From the NCBI GenBank assembly GCA_004557805.1, contig SFFS01000146.1:1-6299 (forward strand): a DNA stretch of 6,299 bases. The letters are read 5' to 3'. Position 1 is the first letter of the stretch. Every line of letters begins with the position of its first letter. Shown piece after piece: positions 1 to 5,830 of this stretch. Both the position numbers and the translations under genes were made by a program. Source of the stretch: Clostridiales bacterium (lineage in GTDB: Bacteria > Bacillota > Clostridia > Christensenellales > Aristaeellaceae). Below the pieces are notes generated by a model. It saw only the letters and a list, made by a program, of their open reading frames with translations, did no database searches and was not told the DNA's origin.

Positions 1-3000
1 GTTTCCGGCCGCCTGACCGGCGAGAACGGCGAACCGCTTGCGGGGCGCGAGGTTTCGCTGCTCGGCGCGGACGGCGCGGCGCTGGAGACGGTCGTGACCG
101 ACCCGGCGGGCGCGTATGCGTTCGCGCGGGAGGGCGTCGTATCCGTGCGCGCGGACGAGGGCTGCGGCGTGCGCTATATCGAGGGCGGCGCGCAGATGCT
201 GCCGCTTCAGACGGTGAAGGTGCGCGTGGAAGGCGGCGAGGACGCGCGCGGCGCGCGCGTGACGCTGCGGTACGGCTCTCTGGGCGCGCAGAGCGCGTCT
301 GCGGGTGAAACCGCGGTCTTTACGGGCCTGCCGGAAGCGGACGACGCGCTGACGGTCGAAGCGCCCGAAGGAATTCTGTATAAGACGGAAAGCGCGGCTG
401 ACGGCGCGACCGTGCGGCTGTACGCCGCGGCGAGCGTCGCGGGCGCGGTGCGCGATCCGGACGGCGCGCCCGTCGCAGGCGCGACGGTGACGCTGGGCGG
501 CGAAACGCGCGTGACCGGCGCGGACGGCGCGTTCGCGTTTGAAAACCTGTATCCCGGCGAATATGCGCTGGAAACCGCGCTGCCGGAGGGCTGGCTGCGC
601 TGCGGCGAGGCGGAGACGGAGCTTACGCTGAATGGCGGCGAGGCGCGCGCGCTGGAAATTACGGCGATGCGCCCCGCGCGCGTCGAGGGCGCGCTGACCG
701 AGGAAGGAAAGCCCGTGGCCGGTGTGATCGTGCGTCTGGCCGGGCAGGAGACGGAAACCGGCGAGGACGGCCGGTTCGTATTTGAAAACCTGACGGCGGG
801 CGCGTTCGCGCTCACGTTTGAAGCGCCCGAGGGAATGGCCGTGCAGGGCGTTCCGGAAAAAATTGAAATCGCGCATTCGGGCGAAACCGTGCGGCTTTCG
901 CTGGAGGCGATCCGCGCCGCGTCGGCGGCCGGCACCGTCTGGCACGATGCGGACAACAACGGTCTGCGCTCCGCCGCCGAGCCGGGACTTTCCGGCGCGC
1001 AGGTGACGCTGCTCGACGGCGACGGCGGAAAAATTGTGGAAACGACGACGGGATCGGACGGCGCGTTCTCGTTTGAGGGGCTGCTGCCCGGCGAGTATCG
1101 CATTGCGGTGACGCTGCCGGAAAACATGATCTTCTCGCGCGAGACGGAGGGCATGGAGCGACTTATCTCCGGCCATGACAGCCGCGAAGGCGAGAGCGCG
1201 CCCTTTACGCTGGCCAGCGGCGAGAAAAAAACGGGATTGCTGTGCGGCGCGGTGGTGTCGGGCCGCGTGGAGGGTCTGGTGTTTGAGGACAGGGACGGCA
1301 GCGGTGCGGAGGACGGCGCGAAAGCGCCCCTGAAGAACGCCGTCGTCACGCTCGAACAGGACGGAAAGGCCGTGCAGTCCGTTACGACGGGCGCGGACGG
1401 CCGCTATGCTTTCGAACATCTGCGCAGCGGCGATTATACCCTGCGCGCGGCGCTGCCGGACGGCATGCTGTCCACGACGGGCGAGACGGCGGAAATTTCC
1501 GTGCGCACGTGGCGGACGCAGTTTGAAAAGAACTTTGGCGGCGTGCGCCCGGCGGAAATCCGCGTGATGGTTTTCTGCGACGAAACGGCCGACGGCGCGC
1601 GGCAGGCGAACGAACCTGCGCTTTCCGGCGCGAGCGTTTCGCTTGTGACGGGCGAGGGCGCGCGTGAAACGGTCGTTGCCGCGGCTGAAACGGATGAAGC
1701 CGGCGAAGTACGGTTTGAAAACGTATACCCCGGAAGTTACCGCCTGCGTGCGGAACGGGAGGGCTGGGCGCTGACGGCGGGGCCGGAAACGCTGACGGTC
1801 GAAAGCGGCGAGTCCATCGACGCGGGGCTGATCGGCCTGACGGAGCTGGGCAGCGTGTCCGGCAGGACGTTCACGGACGAGGATTACGACGGCCTGCGCG
1901 GCGAGACGGAAAAGCCCGCCTCCGCGACGGTGACGCTGCTCGACGGCGCGGGCAACGCGCTTGCCAGCACGCGCACGGACGCGAACGGCGCGTATCGTTT
2001 CGACGGCCTGAAGGCCGGGAAGTACGCCGTTGCGTTCGAGCTGCCGGAGGGCTGGCAGTTCACGCGCAGCCGGGAAGACGCGCCTTCCTATAACAGCGAC
2101 GTGCCCGAAACGTCCGAAAATCAGGCGCGCACGGCGGCGATATATCTGCCGATGGGCGAGGAGCTGCCCGTCGATGCGGGCGGCTATCGCGCGGCGAAGC
2201 TGTCCGGCGCGGTGTGGATGTATCCCAATGGAAACGACGGAGCGGCGAACGTGCCTGTGCGGCTGATGCGCGGCGGCGAGGTTTATCGCGAAACGGAAAC
2301 GGACGCGCGCGGCGCGTATGCGTTCGACGCGCTGCCGCCGGGCGAATATACGGTGGAGCCGGTTCTGCCCGACGGGCTGCTGGTAATGAACGAGACGGCG
2401 GCGAACGTGACGCTCGCCATGGGCGAAACGCGCGGAGGCGTGCGCTTTGCGGCGGTTCAGGCGGCCGCGCTGCGCGGCACGATCGGCGATGAGGGCGCGA
2501 ACCTGTCGCTGCGCAGCGAAGCGGGCGAAGTATGGGAATGCGGCGATGTGGGCACGTTTGCGTTCGAAGGGCTGCTGCCCGGAGAATATACGCTGAGCGT
2601 AACGCCTGCAGAGGGCTGGGCGCTGTGCGACTATCGCCAGGAGACGCAGACCTTTACGCTCGAACCGGGCGAAACGCTCGAAATGACGTTTGAAACGAGA
2701 CCCGAGGCCGTGGTGAGCGGCAGCGTGTGGTACGACGAAAACGGCGACGGCAGCGCCGAGGGCGAAGCGCCGCTGGAGGGCGCGGCGGTGACGCTGTATC
2801 TTGCGGCGGATGGACAGCGCGTGGTGCTGCGTACCGCCCGGACGGGCGCGGACGGCACGTTCCGCTTCGCGGCGCTTGCGCCGGGCGAATATGCGCTGGC
2901 GTTTGCGTCGGACGACGCGGCGCTGCGCTTCGAAGAAACGGAAGCGTTCACGCTCCGCGAGGGCGACGCGAAGGAAACGCCCGTTGCGGCGTGGAAGCCC

Positions 3001-3705
3001 GTGGCGGTATCCGGCGAGGTATGGGACGACAAAAACGCCGACGGCCTGCGCCGCCAGACGGAGCCGGCGCTGGAAGGCGTGCGCGTCGAGCTGATGAACG
3101 CGGCGGGCGAGACGGCCTGCGAAACCGCGACCGATGCAAACGGCGCATATGCGTTTGAAAACCTGCGCCCCGGTGAGATGAGTGTACGCTTCACGCTGGC
3201 AGAGGGCTGCGTTTTCACCGATTATAACGAGAGCGGCTCGCTCGTTCCGACGACGGACGCGAACGTGGGCCGGACGGAGCCGTTCGCGCTGCGCGCGGGC
3301 GAGACGCGCGCGAACGTCAGCGCAGGTTCGCTAACGGCGGGCCGCGTGGGCGACCGCGTGTGGCTGGACGAAAACGGCAACGGCCTGCAGGACAGCGGCG
3401 AGCCGGGTGTTGAAAATGTGACGGTAATTCTGCTGCGGGTTGCGGCGGATTACACCGAAACCGAGGCCGCCCGCACTGTGACCGACGCGAACGGCCGCTA
3501 TCGCTTCAGCGCCGTGCGCCCGGGAACCTACCGCGTGCGGTTCGAGCTGCCGGAGGGCTGCGCGCCCACCGTGCAGGCGCCGAAGTTCCCGGCGATCAAC
3601 AGCAAGCTGGACGCGGAATCGAAGCGCCCCGAGCTGACGGAGAGCTTCCAGGTGCGCTCGGGAGAAGCGTATCTGGCGGCGGATGCCGGATTGGTAAAGC
3701 CATGA
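1..3705 (+). CDS. Multi-repeat SdrD B-like / carboxypeptidase-regulatory-like surface protein, C-terminal part (5' end outside window)
   Basis: The frame is open from base 1 to the TGA at 3703-3705, giving 1234 residues. The first in-frame GTG (94) lies inside a repeat unit, so the true start is upstream of the window. The whole segment is tandem beta-sandwich repeats, each with a core like DANGAYxFxxLxPGEYxL followed by LPEGW; 13 units can be counted. Seven units carry an acidic loop such as WLDENGNGLQDSGEPG, the calcium-binding loop of SdrD B domains. The others resemble the shorter carboxypeptidase regulatory-like domain. Family members act as rigid extracellular stalks, often in adhesins; that role is inferred here. 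The C-terminus is DAGLVKP, the end of the last repeat, with no LPXTG motif, hydrophobic helix or charged tail. Attachment, if any, would have to be N-terminal or through a partner. No ligand-binding or enzymatic domain is visible. The downstream GNAT gene overlaps the stop by 4 bases. Confidence 0.93.
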   Translation, partial: VSGRLTGENGEPLAGREVSLLGADGAALETVVTDPAGAYAFAREGVVSVRADEGCGVRYIEGGAQMLPLQTVKVRVEGGEDARGARVTLRYGSLGAQSASAGETAVFTGLPEADDALTVEAPEGILYKTESAADGATVRLYAAASVAGAVRDPDGAPVAGATVTLGGETRVTGADGAFAFENLYPGEYALETALPEGWLRCGEAETELTLNGGEARALEITAMRPARVEGALTEEGKPVAGVIVRLAGQETETGEDGRFVFENLTAGAFALTFEAPEGMAVQGVPEKIEIAHSGETVRLSLEAIRAASAAGTVWHDADNNGLRSAAEPGLSGAQVTLLDGDGGKIVETTTGSDGAFSFEGLLPGEYRIAVTLPENMIFSRETEGMERLISGHDSREGESAPFTLASGEKKTGLLCGAVVSGRVEGLVFEDRDGSGAEDGAKAPLKNAVVTLEQDGKAVQSVTTGADGRYAFEHLRSGDYTLRAALPDGMLSTTGETAEISVRTWRTQFEKNFGGVRPAEIRVMVFCDETADGARQANEPALSGASVSLVTGEGARETVVAAAETDEAGEVRFENVYPGSYRLRAEREGWALTAGPETLTVESGESIDAGLIGLTELGSVSGRTFTDEDYDGLRGETEKPASATVTLLDGAGNALASTRTDANGAYRFDGLKAGKYAVAFELPEGWQFTRSREDAPSYNSDVPETSENQARTAAIYLPMGEELPVDAGGYRAAKLSGAVWMYPNGNDGAANVPVRLMRGGEVYRETETDARGAYAFDALPPGEYTVEPVLPDGLLVMNETAANVTLAMGETRGGVRFAAVQAAALRGTIGDEGANLSLRSEAGEVWECGDVGTFAFEGLLPGEYTLSVTPAEGWALCDYRQETQTFTLEPGETLEMTFETRPEAVVSGSVWYDENGDGSAEGEAPLEGAAVTLYLAADGQRVVLRTARTGADGTFRFAALAPGEYALAFASDDAALRFEETEAFTLREGDAKETPVAAWKPVAVSGEVWDDKNADGLRRQTEPALEGVRVELMNAAGETACETATDANGAYAFENLRPGEMSVRFTLAEGCVFTDYNESGSLVPTTDANVGRTEPFALRAGETRANVSAGSLTAGRVGDRVWLDENGNGLQDSGEPGVENVTVILLRVAADYTETEAARTVTDANGRYRFSAVRPGTYRVRFELPEGCAPTVQAPKFPAINSKLDAESKRPELTESFQVRSGEAYLAADAGLVKP
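2034..2054 (+). repeat. 21-bp exact DNA repeat, copy 1 (matches 3540-3560)
   Basis: This segment, encoding the end of a strand and the LPEG turn of one repeat unit, is identical base for base to 3540-3560 in the last unit. A 15-base portion, ctgccggagggctgg, also occurs at 580-594. Such nucleotide identity between otherwise diverged units suggests a conserved codon choice or past recombination between units. Confidence 0.8.
3540..3560 (+). repeat. 21-bp exact DNA repeat, copy 2 (matches 2034-2054)
   Basis: This is the second copy of the sequence at 2034-2054, in the equivalent place of the last repeat unit. The two units also share a long C-terminal insert, so they may be closer relatives than neighbouring units are. 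Confidence 0.8.
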
Positions 3706-4163
3706 GGATTGAAACGCAGCGGCTGCTTGTCCGGCCGTTTGAGGAAAGGGATTTGGACGCGCTCTGCGCGGTGCTGTCCGATCCCGAAACGATGAAATAC
3801 ATCGAGCCGCCCTTCTCCTGCGAGAGGACGGCCCGTTTTTTGCGGGAAGCAGGGCTGTGCGAGCCGCCGCTCGTGTTCGCGGCGGAAGATCACGGCGGCG
3901 TGATCGGACATGTGATTTTTCATGCCTGCGGCGTGCCGGATCGTTACGAAGTGGGCTGGGTGCTGCGGCGCGACAGATGGGGCAGGGGATACGCTTCGGA
4001 GCTGACGGCGGCGCTGATCGCCGAAGGCCGCGCGCGAGGGCTGAAATCGCTCCTGATCGAGTGCGACCCGCGGCAGGCGGCCACGCGGCGCATCGCCGAA
4101 GCGTTCGGCTTCCGCCCTGCGGGGCGGGAGGATGGGCTGGAGGTTTTTCTGCTGGAATTATAG
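3702..4163 (+). CDS. GNAT family N-acetyltransferase (RimJ/RimL-like, Acetyltransf_3)
   Basis: The 153-residue product matches the usual length of single-domain GNAT enzymes, which transfer an acetyl group from acetyl-CoA to an amine. It opens with the typical RimJ/RimL-like strand ETQRLLVRPFEERDLDAL (residues 4-21). The acetyl-CoA pyrophosphate-binding motif A is at about 83-98 (EVGWVLRRDRWGRGYA), with WGRGYA in the place of the Q/RxxGxG/A signature. The segment RRIAEAFGFRPAG (129-141) fits the motif B helix and following strand. The substrate cannot be told from sequence: candidates are protein N-termini, a small amine or an antibiotic. The ATG overlaps the stop of the repeat-protein gene (ATGA). 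No clear Shine-Dalgarno sequence precedes it, which points to translational coupling. Its last 6 bases overlap the 3' end of the oppositely oriented CatA-like gene. Confidence 0.92.
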   Translation: MRIETQRLLVRPFEERDLDALCAVLSDPETMKYIEPPFSCERTARFLREAGLCEPPLVFAAEDHGGVIGHVIFHACGVPDRYEVGWVLRRDRWGRGYASELTAALIAEGRARGLKSLLIECDPRQAATRRIAEAFGFRPAGREDGLEVFLLEL

Positions 4164-4811
4164 CCAGCCTTCGGGATGATCGAAATCGCGCTGGAGCGCG
4201 TCGAGGAACGTCTGCATGTGCCAGCCGTCGGTGGTTGCGTGGTGACAGGTGAGCGAAAGCGGCATCAGCGTGCGGCCGCCGCGCTCGAAGAACCGGTCCG
4301 CCTCGACCGACGGGAAATAATAGGGCTTGTTTTCATAGCTGTGCACGGCGAAATGCGTAAATTCCACCCACGGAATGCACGAGACGGTGTAAGCGTTCGC
4401 GGGCGGCGGCGTTTGCGGCTGCGCGAGCACGCCGTGGTTCTCGCCGAAGCGGCGCTGGTTTTCCAGATAGCGCGCGTGAAACGCGCCGAAATCGTCGCCG
4501 TATTCCGTCCACATCAGCGAGAACGTTTTATCGTCGTCATGAAAAGCGGCGTACAGCGGCGTGAGCGTATCGTAATAGCCGACCTGACCGTCCTGGACGG
4601 CGACCTTGAATTCCGTCTGTTCGTTCAAATGTTTTGTAACCAGCCACAGATACGCCGGGAAGAATTTCTTTCCGGCTTTTTTGAGCGCTTCGCGCGTTTG
4701 GGTTACGTCCGCCGTGACCGAGAGGGAATAGCCCGTCGGGGCCATTTGCGAGAAGTACCAGAACATCTGACCGCGCGGCCAGGTTTGCAGATCGAGCGGG
4801 GTAAAATGCAT
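4158..4811 (-). CDS. CatA-like (chloramphenicol acetyltransferase family) O-acetyltransferase
   Basis: The 217-residue product has the standard length of type A chloramphenicol acetyltransferases, trimeric cytosolic enzymes that move acetyl from acetyl-CoA to a hydroxyl. The active-site signature is HHATTDGWH at residues 190-198, giving catalytic His191 and the structural Asp195. The SCIPWVEFTHF segment puts Ser144 exactly 47 residues before His191, the same spacing as Ser148 to His195 in CAT-III as I recall that sequence. All three key residues are therefore kept. Whether it acetylates chloramphenicol or another acceptor is unknown, since many chromosomal homologues of this family confer no resistance. 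The ATG at 4809-4811 was chosen over an upstream in-frame ATG at 4899-4901 for three reasons. A strong AAAGGAG lies 10 bases before it, homology to the family begins there, and the upstream extension runs through the promoter and hairpins. Its stop directly abuts the GNAT stop on the other strand. Confidence 0.93.
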   Translation of the reverse strand: MHFTPLDLQTWPRGQMFWYFSQMAPTGYSLSVTADVTQTREALKKAGKKFFPAYLWLVTKHLNEQTEFKVAVQDGQVGYYDTLTPLYAAFHDDDKTFSLMWTEYGDDFGAFHARYLENQRRFGENHGVLAQPQTPPPANAYTVSCIPWVEFTHFAVHSYENKPYYFPSVEADRFFERGGRTLMPLSLTCHHATTDGWHMQTFLDALQRDFDHPEGWL

Positions 4812-4821
4812 TGCGGGTTCA

Positions 4822-4828
4822 CTCCTTT
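4822..4828 (-). promoter_or_regulatory. Shine-Dalgarno site of the CatA-like gene
   Basis: On the minus strand this reads AAAGGAG, followed by 10 bases and the ATG at 4811. It decides the start in favour of the shorter 217-residue protein over the 30-residue extension that is also open in frame. Confidence 0.85.
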
Positions 4829-4838
4829 CACGAAGGAT

Positions 4839-4867
4839 ATGATACCCGCGGCGCGGCGGGCGGACAA
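4839..4867 (-). promoter_or_regulatory. Putative sigma70/SigA promoter of the CatA-like gene
   Basis: On the minus strand a -35 box TTGTCC (4862-4867, 4 of 6 to consensus) is separated by exactly 17 bases from a -10 box TATCAT (4839-4844, 5 of 6). Transcription would begin near 4831-4833, leaving a leader of about 20 bases that contains the Shine-Dalgarno site. The spacer is pure G/C and holds the interrupted palindrome CCCGC-N6-GCGGG (4845-4860), which could be an operator or may just reflect base composition. The gene therefore need not depend on read-through from the methyltransferase gene. Confidence 0.65.
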
Positions 4868-4874
4868 TCTGCGC

Positions 4875-4890
4875 TGCGTAGAGCGACGCA
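4875..4890. repeat. Small stem-loop, third hairpin of the cluster
   Basis: TGCGT and ACGCA form a 5-bp stem around a 6-base loop. It lies between the -35 box of the CatA-like promoter and the large palindrome. A 9-bp direct repeat, gacgcaagg, begins in its right arm (4885-4893) and recurs after one base at 4895-4903, running into the next hairpin. Alone it is weak; its position in a row of hairpins gives it some weight. Confidence 0.4.
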
Positions 4891-4898
4891 AGGAGACG

Positions 4899-4921
4899 CA
4901 AGGGAGGCGCCGCCTCCCTTG
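4899..4921. repeat. 23-bp perfect inverted repeat (GC-rich hairpin)
   Basis: The sequence starts caagggaggcg, has a single central C at 4910, and returns as its exact reverse complement, so all 11 flanking positions pair. In RNA it would form a very stable stem of about 9 bp with a short loop, on either strand. No T-run follows on either side, so it does not look like a standard intrinsic terminator. It forms a tandem pair with the hairpin at 4930-4950, 8 bases away, as in REP/BIME-type elements. Confidence 0.85.
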
Positions 4922-4929
4922 ACCCACCG

Positions 4930-4950
4930 CCAGAAACCTGAGGTTTCTGG
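4930..4950. repeat. 21-bp perfect inverted repeat (second tandem hairpin)
   Basis: CCAGAAACC and GGTTTCTGG form a perfect 9-bp stem with a TGA loop. It sits about 70 bases after the methyltransferase stop on the minus strand and before the CatA-like promoter. No U-tract follows it on either strand. Its arms differ from those of the neighbouring palindrome, so the two are separate hairpins and not copies of one another. Confidence 0.85.
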
Positions 4951-5021
4951 ACTTCCCGGTTTTAGGGCGATATCGGAGAATTTGCGTGTAGGATGACGAG
5001 ATGAATTTGCGCGGCGTTGCC

Positions 5022-5771
5022 TTAATCTTTTATGGCGAGGGTGGCCCAGAAGGCGGGAACGTTATGATCGTGGAGGTTTCCGCTGCCGTTGGTATCGCCG
5101 TAGACGCCGGCAAGGCGGAAACCGGCTCTGATCTGTCCGCCGATCTGCTCCTCGATGGTATGGGAAAACTGCATGCCGCCGTTTTCCTTTTCCAGGATTT
5201 TTCGGTGTTCCGCGTTGACGAGCGGATTGAACGGGAGGACGTTCTCAAGCCGCGTTTCATCGGCGCTAAATGCGAAGTTAAGCCCATTATCGAGTCCTGC
5301 CAGCAGCGCGCCGCCCTTTTTCAGCGTGCGAAAGCACTCCTTCCAGATGGACGTCACCTCTGCCGCATAGCAGTTCGCAACGGGGTGAAAGATCAGGTCG
5401 AAGCTTTCGTCGGCGAACGGCAGCGGTTTCGTCATATCGCCGCGGAGAATGTTGATCCGGTAGCCTTCCCGCCGCGCCGTCATGCGCTCCGATTCCAGCT
5501 GCGCCGGGGAATAATCCAGCACTGTGCCCTCCGCGCCCAGCGCGGTGAAGATCGGCATCTGCTGCCCTCCGCCGCTTGCCAGGCCGAGGAGTTTTTTCCC
5601 TTTCAGCTCGCCGAACCACTCGTGCGGAACGGGCTTTGTCGGGGTGAGAAACACATCCCATTCGCCGCGCAGCGCTTTTTCATACGCTTCGTGGGAAATG
5701 GGCCGCCCCCATTCCCAGCCGTCCCTGACCCATGTGTCGATGGTCTGCGCGTTGATATCCTGATAATCCAT
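5022..5771 (-). CDS. Class I SAM-dependent methyltransferase (Methyltransf_11 type)
   Basis: The 249-residue product has the Rossmann-type methyltransferase core. Motif I, LLGLASGGGQQ, is at 61-71 and binds S-adenosylmethionine. The acidic residue ending strand 2 is Asp86 in VLDYS. GDMTKPLPFADESFDLIF at 111-128 covers the adenine-side acidic loop and strand 4, and LKKGGALLAGLDNG at 150-163 is the following helix-strand. The N-terminal 55 residues (with WVRDGWEWGRPIS and LTPTKPVPHEWFG) are a conserved leader of a widespread Firmicutes methyltransferase group. The methyl acceptor is unknown, with a small molecule more likely than DNA because there is no target-recognition domain. The ATG at 5769-5771 has AGGAG six bases upstream (5778-5782). 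The gene lies 59 bp downstream of the DUF1015 gene, with a stem-loop between them. No signal peptide or membrane segment is seen, so it should be cytosolic. Confidence 0.93.
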   Translation of the reverse strand: MDYQDINAQTIDTWVRDGWEWGRPISHEAYEKALRGEWDVFLTPTKPVPHEWFGELKGKKLLGLASGGGQQMPIFTALGAEGTVLDYSPAQLESERMTARREGYRINILRGDMTKPLPFADESFDLIFHPVANCYAAEVTSIWKECFRTLKKGGALLAGLDNGLNFAFSADETRLENVLPFNPLVNAEHRKILEKENGGMQFSHTIEEQIGGQIRAGFRLAGVYGDTNGSGNLHDHNVPAFWATLAIKD

Positions 5772-5777
5772 AAAACG

Positions 5778-5782
5778 CTCCT
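5778..5782 (-). promoter_or_regulatory. Shine-Dalgarno site of the methyltransferase gene
   Basis: AGGAG on the minus strand lies six bases before the ATG at 5771 and just after the stem-loop at 5792-5820. It leaves about 10 bases between the hairpin and the ribosome binding site, so the stem could influence initiation if it is part of this transcript. Confidence 0.8.
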
Positions 5783-5791
5783 GATATGAAA

Positions 5792-5820
5792 CGGTCAGAG
5801 GAACGCCGCCCCTCTGACCG
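5792..5820 (-). terminator. Perfect 10-bp stem-loop between the DUF1015 and methyltransferase genes
   Basis: CGGTCAGAGG (5792-5801) pairs without mismatch with CCTCTGACCG (5811-5820) around a 9-base loop. It begins 10 bases after the DUF1015 stop on the minus strand, the usual place for an intrinsic terminator. The run after it there is only TTTC, which is weak. Read on the plus strand it is followed by CTTTGCTTTTTT, a better U-tract, so it may act in either direction. No plus-strand gene ends there. Partial termination or mRNA 3'-end protection of the DUF1015 transcript is the most likely role. Confidence 0.5.
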
Positions 5821-5830
5821 CTTTGCTTTT

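Larger units (their letters stand above)
1..3705 (+). repeat. Array of 13 tandem Ig-like (prealbumin-fold) protein repeats
   Basis: Approximate unit boundaries in bases are: 1-210 (cut at left), 211-429, 430-669, 670-912, 913-1263, 1264-1548, 1549-1842, 1843-2193, 2194-2460, 2461-2700, 2701-2994, 2995-3330 and 3331-3702. Each unit has a strand-turn core with a conserved aromatic and a PGEY-like turn. Units starting at 913, 1843, 2995 and 3331 carry a long C-terminal insert (for example YNSDVPETSENQ and AINSKLDAESK), as in full-length SdrD B repeats. The unit at 211 is the most degenerate, and the one at 2461 lacks the acidic loop. Boundaries were set by eye from the recurrence of the core and are good to roughly 10 codons. 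Confidence 0.85.
4838..4957. repeat. Possible dispersed non-coding repeat element with tandem hairpins
   Basis: The three stem-loops and the direct repeat are packed into about 85 bases of the 210-bp gap between the CatA-like start and the methyltransferase stop. The remainder of the gap (4958-5021) shows nothing clear beyond an 8-bp direct repeat, aatttgcg, at 4979 and 5004. The organisation resembles REP/BIME or MITE-like intergenic elements. That it is repeated elsewhere in the genome is an inference, since only one copy is in this window, and the outer limits are a guess. Confidence 0.4.

Noticed and set aside
94..96. GTG at 94 as the start of the repeat protein
   Set aside because: The frame continues without a stop to base 1, and the 31 upstream codons encode the beginning of the same repeat unit (VSGRLTGENGEPLAG), so the gene begins outside the window.
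207..1349. Long open frame of 380 codons on the minus strand
   Set aside because: It lies wholly opposite the repeat-protein gene. Its product is a low-complexity mix of Ser, Pro, Ala, Thr and Arg, as expected from the complement of GC-rich codons, and it has no recognisable domain. The plus frame has clear domain repeats.
2631..3218. Second long minus-strand open frame opposite the repeat protein
   Set aside because: It has the same Ser/Pro/Ala-rich shadow composition and echoes the repeat spacing of the sense gene. There is no independent evidence of coding.
4158..4811. Calling the CAT-family gene a chloramphenicol resistance determinant
   Set aside because: The catalytic residues are intact, but the acceptor-binding residues were not assessed and chromosomal homologues often use other acceptors. 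No mobile-element context is present.
4812..4901. 30-residue N-terminal extension of the CatA-like protein from an ATG at 4899-4901
   Set aside because: The extension crosses the promoter boxes and a hairpin arm, has no ribosome binding site suited to it, and has no counterpart in the CAT family, whose N-terminus matches the ATG at 4811.
4176..4922. Plus-strand open frame of 248 codons opposite the CatA-like gene
   Set aside because: The minus strand encodes a full-length CAT-family enzyme with all active-site residues and a good Shine-Dalgarno site. The plus frame gives an Arg-rich product without domains.
4899..4950. CRISPR-like repeats or an intrinsic terminator
   Set aside because: The two palindromes differ in sequence and there are no regular spacers, so it is not CRISPR. 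No T-run follows either stem on either strand, so a standard intrinsic terminator is not supported.
5001..5789. Plus-strand open frame of 262 codons opposite the methyltransferase gene
   Set aside because: The minus strand carries all SAM-methyltransferase motifs over the same span; the plus frame is its shadow.
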